From positions 1,091,501-1,155,500 of the forward strand of contig NC_085887.1 of NCBI RefSeq assembly GCF_035222375.1: a stretch of DNA of 64,000 bases, given 5' to 3'. Shown here one piece after another: positions 22,901-33,536 of this stretch; within the stretch, counting starts at the first letter, position 1, and the number at the start of each line of letters is the position of its first letter. Source of the stretch: Podospora pseudocomata (Eukaryota > Ascomycota > Sordariomycetes > Sordariales > Podosporaceae). A model generated the notes under the pieces. The model saw only the letters and a program-made list of their open reading frames with translations, ran no database searches and had not been told where the DNA came from. The position numbers and the translations under genes are program-made.

Positions 22901-23731
22901 GTTCGCATAGTGCTCCAGTTCTTCATAATAGGCGTCATAGAGCCCTTCCAATTCTTCCTCAATCGCCGTCCTTTTCCTCCCGCAAACCGAGCAACTGCAA
23001 GTTTGCTTCTGCTGCTCCTTCATCTTCTTGAGAACCGCATCTTTTTCGACCTTGACTAGGTTCTTGCGCTGCACCTCGTCTAGTCCAAGCCAGAATTCCT
23101 TGATTCGCTCCCGCTCCTCTTGAGAGCTGGTGTTCCAAATCTTTTCCTTCGACATCCCTCGGCCGTTGATATGTGACGTTGGTGGGGGACGGTGATCAAC
23201 GTGGTTGCCATTCACCGACCCGTCAGCACTCGCCCCTGCAGCATTATTGTTTTTCTTCTTCTTTTTTTTCGCCTTCTTCGATTTCGCAGGCTGCCCGTTA
23301 GGAGTCCCGTTTGGAGGTTGTTGGTTTTGGTCTCGAGAGTCTTGACCAGCATCCGCTTCCTCTTCGTCCTCGTCTTCATGCTGTTCGACATCGGCCGAGG
23401 GTTGGCCTTGAGGTGGCTGTGGACCACTGAGAGTCCCATTTGAAGGCTGACCAGTCTGTGCTTGGTGCTGTTGCTCAGCAGCGGCCTTGGCCGCAGCCTT
23501 TTCGCGCCTTTTCTGCTTCTTCCTGTTCACCGCTGGTGGAGCAGGTGGCGTCGGGGAGGCACATGTTGGAGAAGGTTGGGAAGATTCTACGGGCGTGCTG
23601 CCTTTAGGTACTGTGATGAACTTGGAACCATCCTTGTTGGTGTACTTGGCTGTCCCCTTCGCCGAAGGCGACTGAGAAGCTGCACTAGCAGCAACTGGCG
23701 GGGCCGGGTTCCGATTGCCCTTCATCGTCAC
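19916..23731 (-). CDS. NST1: Stress response protein NST1
   Basis: Nst1 influences salt tolerance in yeast and has been linked to mRNA-processing and P-body factors. Two exons, 23731-22190 and 22147-19916, flank a 42-nt intron in phase 0 and give 1257 aa. The N-terminus is low-complexity with a Lys-rich run. A conserved core follows: [20 protein letters not shown], then [20 protein letters not shown] and the small [10 protein letters not shown] motif. After it come very acidic blocks of Glu/Asp. From about residue 540 to 770 there is a long charged coiled coil of Glu, Lys, Arg and Ala repeats. The C-terminal third is Pro/Gly/Met-rich and disordered. This order (core, acidic, coiled coil, disordered tail) is the NST1 signature in fungi. 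Two in-frame ATGs, MTM, make the start uncertain by two residues. Confidence 0.9.
22148..22189 (-). other. Very short NST1 intron (42 nt)
   Basis: Donor GTATGG after GAAGAG, acceptor GTGCAG before AATTCTAATATG. Without splicing, the reading frame stops after GTATGGCAACAATTG. The intron therefore must be removed to join the acidic region to the coiled coil. At 42 nt it is near the lower limit for fungal introns. Confidence 0.75.
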
Positions 23732-26312
23732 CTAATTCAATGCAACCTGAAGTAGATAAGTGACGAGGACATGTAGTGAGATGGTCCCTTCGTGGAGTCG
23801 GCGAGTCGGATATGGCACGTGTCTGAAAGAGAAAAGCCGTCGTAGAACTAAGTGATTTGCTAGGTAAGCATAGGTAATGTCGAGGGGGTACAAGGTTCGG
23901 ATTGTGTCAAAGTTCAAACGGTCGTTGCTCGAGGAGCTCATCTGTCCTATTAGGTTGGTTGGGGGCAAGGGCAGTGTGATTCGATGGGGTGGAAAGAGCA
24001 AAAGTGTAGTAGCGACCCAAAGAGCGACTTCGTTCGATTGTCGGTTGGGGAAATCAAAAGGGAGTCATGACTAGGCTCGGGGGCCGTCGCGGGCAGGGCA
24101 GGGTTGATGAGGGTTAATTGACGGAGGGGTCGACCACTCACTCTCACTTCAGGGTCCTCCACTGGCAGACGCTTGGGGTGTTGAGAGCTGTTAGATGAGA
24201 GCGCGAAAAAGGTGGCGGACGGAAGAGGGCGCGGGGTGGTAAAGACGCGACTCCGGGGCTCAGCGCGGAACAGGATGCAGGCCGAGAGTTGCCGTGCGCT
24301 TCGGAGGTGATCAAGTTGTTCGGATGTTCAAGGTGCTCCTAGATTGCTTAGATTTGTGGTCCCGGCCCTGGAACTCCTCCAGTGCGGGCGCGCTGCCCAG
24401 AGCTCCCCGCTCCTATTGGCCCACCTGCTACACGTGACCTCAGCCTTGCTGTGTCGCTCCTGCCCTGTCTTCATTTTGTGACTTTAGATTTCCCGCTCCT
24501 CCCTTCAGCCGCGAAGAGCACACGACAAAGTTTTCATAGTACGGCTCATATTCTCCGCTCAATGGTTGTATGCCGATACAATCCTTCATACGGTAGTTTT
24601 GGCTGGCACTCCCGTGACCTAGTGCCATCAACCATCAACTAGACCTGTTCCCATTGGAGACTTGGGGCATATGAAATGTTGGGAGATCTCCCATCCCATC
24701 TGCCACAACATGATACGCTAGCTCGAATCTGTACCTATGTTCCTTTGCTGGTAAATACGATGAACCAAGAAATTCGTGAACTCCAAGACGAGATGAACAT
24801 CCATGACATGGATGCGATACGCCAACAATAATAGCTGGAGGTCTCCAGCTTATTACCTTATTTGGTACCTCTGAAAGGGCGCTCAGGGGCTAGGCTGTGA
24901 GCAATGCCGTCATCGCCACGTTAGGGCAGGTTGCTATAAGTGAGTGGGGGGAGTCGCGTGTATTGTGATAACCTCTAGTCATTCCTACGGCCGAGCATCA
25001 TCATCATGCCCATCACTTGATAACACTTACTCCGTTCATACTCTCCACCCATCCCAGCTTCCTGTTGACCAGCAATGCTTCGAAACAAAAATAGGCGCTC
25101 GATTCGAGAGCAAATGTCGACCCTTAAACGAATTCCATGTGGCTTTCTCCCGGGCCAGCGGTACCGGTGGAAGCTAGATCTCTTGGCCTTCAAATGCAAG
25201 CGATGCCGCATCCGCACCGACTGCGATTGTTCACGACCACAAATCTTTGCTGACCTACCCCTTTCGAGTGCCAACCGACCTGTTTCAAACACACCCTTGG
25301 CGGCTTCCTCTGCTCCACAGCTTCTTAGCACAAGAACCATATCATGGTGTAACAGACACCGAAGAGCTAATCTGTCTTGGCGCCGTGACCATGATACATT
25401 GTCTTCTCTCCATAATCACAACCTCGTTTACATAGGTAGTCAAGAATAGCTGATCCGGTCCAATGGAGCACTCCAGCTCCATCAGCCGCACCGTTCAAGG
25501 TGCCATGATTCGCGTGGGAGGCCGTATCGGGTGCGTATTGAGCATTGATGTCGTCGGGTACGAAGTTGTGAAAGGTGCACAGCCTCAGGGTCGCCCGCCT
25601 GCCCCCCCAGAGTTCAGCGCCGGTCGCCAACGGCTCAGTAGCCTATCAAAGCCATGGTGTGAGCATCCCGCGGCCGTTACGGCCCACTCGTCACTCGCGT
25701 CTCCCACGCACGGAGGAAGTTTGCTTTGGCCGAGTTGGGCTGTTGTGTGTGGTCTGTTTGGGTGTGCTGAGGTGTCTAGTCAGCCACCTAGTCTGAACAG
25801 ATGTTTGATCCAGGTAGACTAGGTTTTGTTGCTCGGTGCGTTCGGATGATGGTTTGCCAGTGACGACAGGAGTGACAGTTAAAATCGAACGGTGCTGTCG
25901 GGCCTGCTGGGCCCAGCAACTGGGGGAAAGTGGGGCATGGCACATCGTATCGCGCCCCAGGGCCGGCCGGGACGAGACGCTGCCAGTGGGAAGCTCCAGA
26001 GGCTAAACAGGGGGTCTGTTGGCGTGTTGGCGTTATGTAATCAGGCCTCAAGCCGCTATCAACCCATTGTTTCCCCTCGAAATTTCCTGGGCCACCGCTT
26101 ACTGCTGGCCATGCATCCATACTGTGCCGGCTTCCTTTGAAAGGCGAGCGGTCAGCCAGAGCAGTGTGCTTCTCTTATTTCTCTCCAGTTTTCGTCCATC
26201 CGCGACCAATTCAACCCCCTTCCCGAACCCATTGCGCACAACGAACGAGGCCCCAGAGCGAGACGACGCTCCTCCGATTCCCCCTTCTTCCTATCCCACA
26301 CATCTGCCAACC
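23732..26312. promoter_or_regulatory. Long divergent intergenic region, NST1 and Rho GTPase
   Basis: About 2.6 kb between two divergent start codons. No gene supported: frames are short, with no domains. The length is large for this genome and suggests long leaders or extended regulation of the Rho gene. A pyrimidine-rich tract precedes the Rho start. Confidence 0.4.
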
Positions 26313-27512
26313 ATGGCCGCCATGCAAGAATCCGGACAGCACCAGACTGCCATCCGAAGGTACGTCCTGATCCACTCCATCCACCTTTTGCGATTCTGCC
26401 GGAGCTAGCACCGCGATCCCCTCAACCTCCCAATTGAGACCTTGCTGACTCGACCCGTTGTTCAGGAAGCTCGTTATCATCGGAGACGGTGCTTGCGGTA
26501 AAACCAGTTTGCTGAGCGTATTCACCCTCGGCTTCTTCCCCACAGTAAGCCCTCCTGGACTGATCCGCGCTTCGTCGGTGTGTTGTTGATGCTAACGTGG
26601 GTAAACACAGCACTATGTAAGTCCTAGTCGCCGAATTACCAATTCTACGAATCACCTACAAACTCCATGCCAATGTTTCCCGTCGATGTGGTCCTCCGGC
26701 CTTGCCTACTTCAACGACGCTAACCCACGTTACCACCCCCATAGATTCCAACCGTTTTCGAAAACTACGTGACCGACTGCAAAGTAGACGGCAAGAACGT
26801 ACAACTCGCCCTCTGGGATACCGCCGGCCAGGAAGACTACGAGCGGTTACGGCCGCTAGCATACTCCAAAGCACACGTCATCCTGATAGGCTTTTCCATC
26901 GACACGCCAGATTCACTCGATAATGTTAAACACAAGGTGGGTTCCGCCGATTCCCCCCCCCCTCCCCATGCTTCTTCTCGCATGGGCCCCCTCCCTCTTT
27001 CGGCCAACCCCCATGCTGCAAGAGTCCGGGCTGCATCTAACGTCACCGTCATGGTGTTACGCTTGTACCACGCCGCAATCTCTTCTCCTCCCCATATTTG
27101 TCAATTGGCGTGGAAGAAGTCGGGATCTGCTGGGTGTTGTGCCTTGGTTTGGGAGGGAGCAAGCGAGCGCAAAGGAGAAAGGAGGAAGCATTTTTGCTGA
27201 CCGAGATAATGTGTAATACAGTGGGTGACAGAAGCACAAGAGAGGTGTCCCGAGGTGCCGATCATCCTGGTAGGACTGAAGAAGGATCTCCGCGACGACC
27301 CAGTCGCCATTGAAGAGATGCGGAAGAAATCGCAGAGATTTATCACGCCGACCGAGGGCGAGCATGCCGCGAAAGAAATCGGCGCGCGCAAGTACCTCGA
27401 GTGCTCGAGTTTGACGGGCGAGGGCGTCGATGATGTGTTTGAGGCGGCCACGAGAGCGTCGCTGCTCATGTTTGAGAAGAGCGAGGGGGGCGGCTGCTGT
27501 GTCATTTTATGA
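26313..27512 (+). CDS. rho2: Rho-family GTPase, Rho2-type
   Basis: A membrane-anchored small GTPase that controls cell-wall synthesis and polarity, in yeast through protein kinase C. Five exons: 26313-26359, 26466-26544, 26611-26616 (six bases only), 26745-26936 and 27222-27512, giving 204 aa. The P-loop is GDGACGKTS, switch [12 protein letters not shown], and the G3 box [15 protein letters not shown]. The G4 position reads LKKD instead of NKxD, as in other Rho2 proteins, and the G5 box is [31 protein letters not shown] and [12 protein letters not shown] favour Rho2 over Rho1. The C-terminus CCVIL is a CaaX box ending in Leu, so geranylgeranylation is expected, with an adjacent Cys as a possible palmitoylation site. 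All exon joins keep frame with GT-AG ends. Confidence 0.9.
26611..26616 (+). other. 6-nt microexon of the Rho gene
   Basis: CACTAT lies between acceptor AACACAG and donor GTAAGT. It encodes His-Tyr of switch I; the Tyr corresponds to Tyr34 of human RhoA. Introns of 66 and 128 nt flank it. Skipping would keep the frame but delete both residues. Confidence 0.8.
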
Positions 27513-28637
27513 GCAACCAACACATCCGAAATGTCGTGCTTCTCACGGGACAAGACCGATTCACGCCAGGAGGAGGACGGGATGGCATAGGTTTCTTTTG
27601 CAAGCCCCAGGTCGCGTTGGAAGTCGCATGAAGTAATCAGGCAGTTCAGGTCTGAGCAGCTTCGCTTCATGTTCATCATCGCCATCACTCCACCAACACA
27701 CCACACTACACCACATACCACACCAGACGACATCACTGCCACCGCTTGGCCGGAACGAATAACATTCTTACTCAATCACCCCTCACAAACCGCCCTAAAT
27801 CCGGCACAACAGTCCATACACACACGACATTTGACGTGTTGAAACGACGGGAGGGGGGGGGAATCAAAAAGGCCAGCGAGTTTCTGTATTAATAACGGTT
27901 TTATAGAAGTTACTTTCGGTTTTGCTTTCTCTCTCTCTGGTTGTATCTTTCTCACTACTCTCAGTCGGAGGCTTTTTTCTCTCTCTCAAGTATCGATCCA
28001 GGGAATGGGGGAACAAGCGGGGAGGTGTTTTGTTTTCATTGTCTGTATTTTGTCATGTTTTTTTATTAGTGTTCATCAAAGGGAAATGGGAGGGGCAGGT
28101 AGTGAAATTGGGTTTGGGCTGGGTTCTCTTTTCTCTTTTTCTGTTGTTTTGTTGCATGGAAAGCGAAACTGGGAATTTAATTATTTTGAACTGTGTTTTT
28201 GAGGTTTTTCTATCTTGAACTGCTGATGTCTTTGTTTCCTACCATATCTCCATTTCTTCTCTATGAGCAGGGTAATATGGGAACATGTAAAAAGCGTGGT
28301 GTTGTACGTGCGGCAGGGGGCGGTTGTGATTTATCGAATATTTTCTGTATTCAAGTCGAAAAAAAAAAACAGATTGTGGACTCATCATGTCATGACCAAG
28401 TGAGATTTGTGAATGTGGTTGAGCTTGTTTATTTGCTGCTCTGAGCGCGGTTTCCAAGTTTTTTTTAAAAAAAAAAAACGCCGAAAGCGTTTTCTTTTGT
28501 AGTGATGATACATGATATTTATACAACTTCTCTTTCCACACATCTCAAAATATATCAGGGTATATACACCCACTCACTCACTCACCCTCCCAATTCCCAT
28601 CTCTCAACATCTTCCAAATCTAGGCCGAATCTACTAC
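27513..28637. other. Intergenic between convergent Rho and mL40 genes
   Basis: 3' flanks of both genes. The plus strand is T-rich from about 27900 to 28260, and a T8A12 run lies at about 28459-28478. No gene supported. Confidence 0.45.
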
Positions 28638-29246
28638 TCAATCCCTCTTCCACTCATGATCCCACGGCACCCTCGCCGGCGTCTCCGTCTGCGCCCTAGC
28701 ATACTCAATCGGCACCCCCTTGAGCCCGTAAACGCCCTTCTTCTCCATCGCCATCCTAAACAGATACCCTTCCTCCCTCGTCCCTGGCCCGCTCGTCAGC
28801 CTCAGCTCCTCGCAGGCGCGGTTCATGGACTGGTACTGCCTCATCCAGTTCCTCTCGCGGGCCTCGCGCTGCTGGCGGCGAAAGAGGAGCCAGGCGCGGT
28901 GGATGGTCCAGTGGCGGAGGTAGCGGTTGCGGGCCATGCGGAGGGGGGCGGGGATGCGTTGAGGGGAGAGGATGGCGAAGTGGCGGAGGAGGTTGATCAT
29001 GCGGGGGTCGCGGACTACTTCTCCTTTCTTCTTGGAGCGGCGGGTTGGTTGGTTTTTGTTGGCTGAGGAGGAGCCCTTGCCTGGTTTGGAGCCGGGGCCG
29101 AGTTTGGCGATGGAGGATTTGGAGAGGGCGAGGCTTGGGGGGGTGGTGGTTAGGGGGCGGCACTGTTGGGTGGAGAGGGGGGGTGGGCGGGTGAAGAGGC
29201 GGGTTGTGAGGGCCCTGAGGGAGGGGAGGAAGGTCTTGGTTGACAT
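28638..29246 (-). CDS. MRPL28: Mitochondrial large-subunit ribosomal protein mL40 (MRPL28)
   Basis: A mitochondria-specific protein of the 54S ribosomal subunit, 202 aa, single exon. Residues 1-45 are rich in Arg, Ser and Thr and free of acids until the mature part, as in a matrix-targeting presequence. The mature core starts near RRSKKKGEVVRDPRMINLLR and continues through HFAILSPQRIPAPLRMARNR to YLRHWTIHRAWLLFRRQQRE, the hallmark segment of mL40. The C-terminus ends ARVPWDHEWKRD. I chose MSTKTFLPSLRALTTR at 29246 rather than an upstream in-frame ATG at 29318, since the former begins the presequence. Confidence 0.85.
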   Translation of the reverse strand: MSTKTFLPSLRALTTRLFTRPPPLSTQQCRPLTTTPPSLALSKSSIAKLGPGSKPGKGSSSANKNQPTRRSKKKGEVVRDPRMINLLRHFAILSPQRIPAPLRMARNRYLRHWTIHRAWLLFRRQQREARERNWMRQYQSMNRACEELRLTSGPGTREEGYLFRMAMEKKGVYGLKGVPIEYARAQTETPARVPWDHEWKRD

Positions 29247-30218
29247 GGTGATTGTTGTTAAAAGGGGATGAATTTGCGGGTCGAGTTTTCGGGTTTGGAG
29301 GGGGGGATCGTTTCGCAAGGACGGATTTCTTGGGGCGGCCGTTGGTGGGGATGGCGACGCCTTTGCGGTTCGGGGGAGGGGGTGAGGTTTTTGGAATATA
29401 TCTCGAAAGGAATTGCTCGGAACTAGGTTGCAGTAGGCTTGTTCGATCGTGGGGGCGGTCGGTAGGTTCCTGATCTGCCGGTCTCGCAGTGGGGAGATCG
29501 CGAGTCTTGAGAGGTGCTAGTTTGGGTCGCTTTCCAGGAGGGTTGTCGTCGGAGGGGTCGGTGGTATCGAGTGGCCTCTTTTTCTTGGTGCTGTCCCCGG
29601 TGGAAAGTTTCCTTATCTTCGTGGACCCGACAAAGACTGGTGTTTATCGCGGACGAGGGGACTTGATTGACCACTGCGGGGGCTCCGAGTCGCAAGGTGT
29701 TCGTGGTGCTCGCGGTAAAAATGATGAAAAGTTGAGTGCTCCTGTGGGTCCCCGCACAACAGCTGCCTCTCGAGCGGTGATTGGCTGCTGGATTGCCGGC
29801 CGCCTAGAAATCTGGTTTGGCAGGCACCCTGCCCACAAATAATTGCGACACCAAATACAAACCGTTTTTTCACACACGCCTTTCTCTCCCAAAAAAGTAT
29901 TTAAAAGCCTAAAAAAAAAGGGCTATAAGTATATAGTACCTCAAGCCTACTCCTGTTTAAAACTTTGGAAGTTTTTAACTAAACTACAGTTGAGATATGG
30001 CTGGTGAGAATTGGTGGTTCCTGTGTAAGTGACCGCGATTTGGGTGGTTTGGTGTCTGGATTAATTTGTGGGCAGGGTGGCAGGGACCCATTCCCGTTCC
30101 TTATCATTATCACTTATACCCTCTTCACTTCCACTTCCGCTCACAGTGATTCAGTCAAGGGTGATGTTTTCTGGCCTGCGATACAACAACACATGCGTGC
30201 TGACTGATGAGACGCTGT

Positions 30219-30891
30219 TTAAATCATAGATAGTCCCTCTCTCTTCATCCTCTCTGTGTGATACTTAAGCAGAATGTCGAAATTGGTACCAGATGCATCT
30301 TCGAGTAAAGGGATAAACGAATTCCGCTCAATTTGATACGAGTGAAAGCCCCAAATATTGTTCTTTCGCAGCTTATAAACCAACCAGGAAGCCGCGGCAT
30401 ACGTATCCGTCGCTGTTAAGGTCCGGCAAACTGCTATAAGCTGGGCAGGACGAACCTTTGGCGTGATCATAGTCGTCTCGTCCCAAAAGCCGACAATCTA
30501 AGTTTCCACAGCTCAGGCAGATATTGTCGACTTGGCTGATTTGATTCTGTCTCAGCCTCAATCCGGTCCGCTCAAGTTCGAATAGAAGCGATTGTTACTG
30601 GACAGCCGGATTAAAAGCCAATAGAGAGATAACCATCTCGAAAATTGCCGGCAGGACTGCGTACATGAACCGCCGAAAGTAATGTCTGGAAAATTGCTGG
30701 ATTTGGCTTTCGTGCCTCAAGCACCTCTTGAGAGTGTACCTGATCTTGGGGTTCTTTGCTACCCGGAAGACGTGGTCGCCGGGCTGGTGTCCCGTGAGCC
30801 GGATGTCTTCTCGAAAGGTAGCAGCGACTTTTGCCCTTCGAATTCGAACTCCTTGGATGTGAACGGAGAAATGTGAGATCTCATCGCCCAC
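30219..30891 (-). pseudogene. Possible relic of an unidentified gene
   Basis: Three minus-strand pieces look protein-like but lie in different frames and are interrupted by stops. The pieces contain GDEISHFSVHIQGVRIRRAK with TGHQPGDHVFRVAKNP and HYFRRFMYAVLPAIFEMV; ISQVDNICLSCGNLDCRLL; and TDTYAAASWLVYKLRKNN with GFHSYQIERNSFIPLLED. No introns restore a single frame convincingly. I do not recognise the family; a multi-exon gene that I failed to splice is the alternative. Confidence 0.35.
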
Positions 30892-32022
30892 ACGCGCAAG
30901 ACCCTCTTCCAGAAGAACATTGCTGGCGCTGACGTATTTAGCTCATTCTCGCGAGCTACCTCGCGCGACTACACTGTAAACTGGTGAGCCTGAACCAGAC
31001 TGGCCCAGCGTGCGGAGGCGTCTGTTCGCTGCAGAGACATCGCGGTGGCTGTTGTTGCTGTTATTAATGGTATTGATTCTGTTACTGCTGTTGGTGCTGT
31101 TGTCGGGGATCCTGTTATTATAGGTGATCGTGGTTGGTGCTGGTCGTAGGGCTGTCACTTGCTGGTTTGTACTGTGTCTCTTATCATACAGGATTGAATT
31201 TAAAAGTCAAAGGCCTTGAGGAACATACCGTCTTTCTTTAAAAAATAAAAAATAAAAAAAAGGCTGAAACTAGAAAATGAGAGTATACGATGGACTTTAA
31301 GCTAAATATTGCTTTTGAGAACTTCAATGCTAGTAAGCTCTGGAACATAAGTATTAAGTTTGCAATACAATGCTAGAGTTGCTTTCAGAGCCTGAGGTAA
31401 AATGACCCCACAGCCAGTCCCGGTGACCAGTTTTTGGTCCGTTTCGGTTTTGTCATGGATTCACGACGACAACGTGGGTAAAATACTTCACCAAAGCCGA
31501 TTTTCAGCGCCTTCTGTTAAACTGTGCTAGCAAGGACATCGAGGATGAAAATGCCCGGTTGCGTTGGCTGTGATGTTTGAATTGATGTAGACCATGAGGA
31601 ACGCATCTTTTCTTTCCTTGAAGTGACCGGCTCCATCCGAACACTTCAAAACCAACTAGATACCACTAAATGAGAAAAAGAAGAAGTTATCTTCTAGAGT
31701 AACTATACTATAAAGCCAAATGTTCGGTGCCTCTAGGCTATCGAGCAGTGTCAAACTTTTCATGACATCAAGGGATATTGTCAAGACGACTCGACCACTT
31801 CGTCTGTGGGAGTATAGATGTGGGAAATGGGCTTGCTAGAACTCCTGTGAACAGCTTGATCTGCTGATAGCTAACCCTTTGTAGGTAATCAGTGCTAGGT
31901 GGAAGCCAGGCCGGCAACACCCAGACGAACCTGCCTGCCCCATTGTTGCCTCCGTAACTAGGGGAGACGCGAAACCAAGCTTATAAGATTGTGTTTGATT
32001 CCACATAACAACAAAACAGACA

Positions 32023-32165
32023 GGGCGTATGGTCTAGTGGTACGACGTCTCATTTGCAAATAATTGTTCGTTGCTCTGAAACTGTTCCAATTCTGTAATA
32101 GTTACATGGCTTGAATGATACACGGCTCCTTGAGAAGGTCCCGGGTTCAAACCCCGGTACGTCCA
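32023..32165 (+). tRNA. Intron-containing tRNA, isotype uncertain
   Basis: The acceptor GGGCGTA pairs with TACGTCC (one G:T) and the discriminator is A. The D arm is GTC/GAC around TAGTGGTAC, the anticodon stem is TCTCA/TGAGA, and the T arm is CCGGGTTCAAACCCCGG. The body resembles fungal proline and glycine tRNAs. An insert of about 71 nt (about 32059-32129) splits the anticodon loop. With the canonical 37/38 intron position the anticodon reads TGC (Ala), which does not match the body, so isotype and exact junction are unsure. TTTT runs follow at about 32168. Confidence 0.7.
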
Positions 32166-33408
32166 ATCCCTTTTGCATCTTTCTGCCTTTTTGGTTTCTT
32201 CACCAGTGGTAATGTCTGTGATTGATTTTACACAACCCCACAGTGTGTTATAACATAATAGATGGCATTCCAATGATATATCTAGGTAGGTGCCTAAGCA
32301 TCCACCGTTCTCACCATGACCATAGCTACCCTAATGAATCATCTTGACTAGGCATTGAAATAAAATTCAGCCACCAGCAGGATTCATCCTAGTGTGTTAA
32401 GCAAGAACTGAATTCATCAAAGTAGACCTTTCACAGTCAAGTGATTTTCGAGCTCGCGGTTATGAGATACCTGCTGGAAAGTATTCAAGTAGGTAGCCTT
32501 GGGAACTTCTTTCTGAAGCAAACCTCCCGTAGCGTCGTAGTTGGTTTACCTTGCCATTTCTTCCGCTAGTTTACCAACAACAGCTGCGGATCAATACAAC
32601 TCCATGAGTGACGGTCTTCTCACTTTGATAGAAAATTATGTCTCGTTATACTAACCGCTGTCAATTTGATTGAGGCGCCATCAAATACCTGTATGTGGAT
32701 AACCAGAGGAATATGGCACAACACTAAATACCTACTTAACACCGTCTTGAAATGATCGCTGCTTTAGGAGGACGGGTCTCCAATAGGAGCCTAGAAGAAG
32801 CCTACCAAATGTGTAGTGAATAGGATGTAAGTTGTTCAGTAAGACATTTGTCGGTCCTATGTTTTTAGGAGATCCGTACGTGTCCAAAGGTTGCCATCCA
32901 ATCCCGCAAAACCCCGGGCATTTTACCGAACTGAATGGATTTGATAGAGTAATTGACAAGGAACCCCCACGCAGACTGAGCGATCTCGCGAGCCAGGACT
33001 GCATGATGGACAGTTGACAGTCAGGGTCTGGGATAAATCCTTGACGAGGTTGACACTGACACATGCGTCCCTGAGCGAGTTCCGGTTGAATGTGAGGATA
33101 CGGCAGTTATCCAGGTATCTTCCTCAGGTATATAGGTGGTTCAGGGTAATGAGGAGAAGAAGGAAATATCAAAGGTTTACTCGGGATATGAGAGAATTAA
33201 AGCCGTGAATATGCTCGTCTTGAACATGAAGCGTCGTTTCGCTCTTGCGCTGCCCCTCTATGCGATAAGAGAAGTGCACTGGTTGGATAAGAGAACCAGC
33301 CAATTGTGTGGGGAAGCGCAAAAATAAAGTGGGGTTTGCTCTCTGCCCCGCCATCATAAAAACTCGAAAGTGCCACCACCACCCCGCCTCCAGACTCGCA
33401 GCTCGCTC

Positions 33409-33416
33409 GATGACTC
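33409..33416 (+). promoter_or_regulatory. TGACTC motif upstream of ADE6
   Basis: TGACTC lies about 125 bp before the ADE6 start. In yeast this is the core recognised by Bas1 and Gcn4, which regulate purine genes. A single six-base match in this genome could be chance. Confidence 0.25.
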
Positions 33417-33536
33417 TGTATCCATTCCAGTGAGCTTTGGCTCTCTGCAGTCGTCCATCCCCTATATTTGAGCTGACCTCCCCCCCCCCCCGTTGTCATT
33501 GCTCCCTCTTCTGTGTCATCGCAATCACCGCAAACG

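Larger units (their letters stand above)
29247..33536. other. Sparse 4.3-kb interval
   Basis: Apart from a gene relic at about 30219-30891 and an intron-containing tRNA at 32023, I see no gene. Open frames are below about 130 codons and lack domains. The final part should hold the ADE6 promoter; a C12 run lies just before that start (about 33480-33492). Confidence 0.45.
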
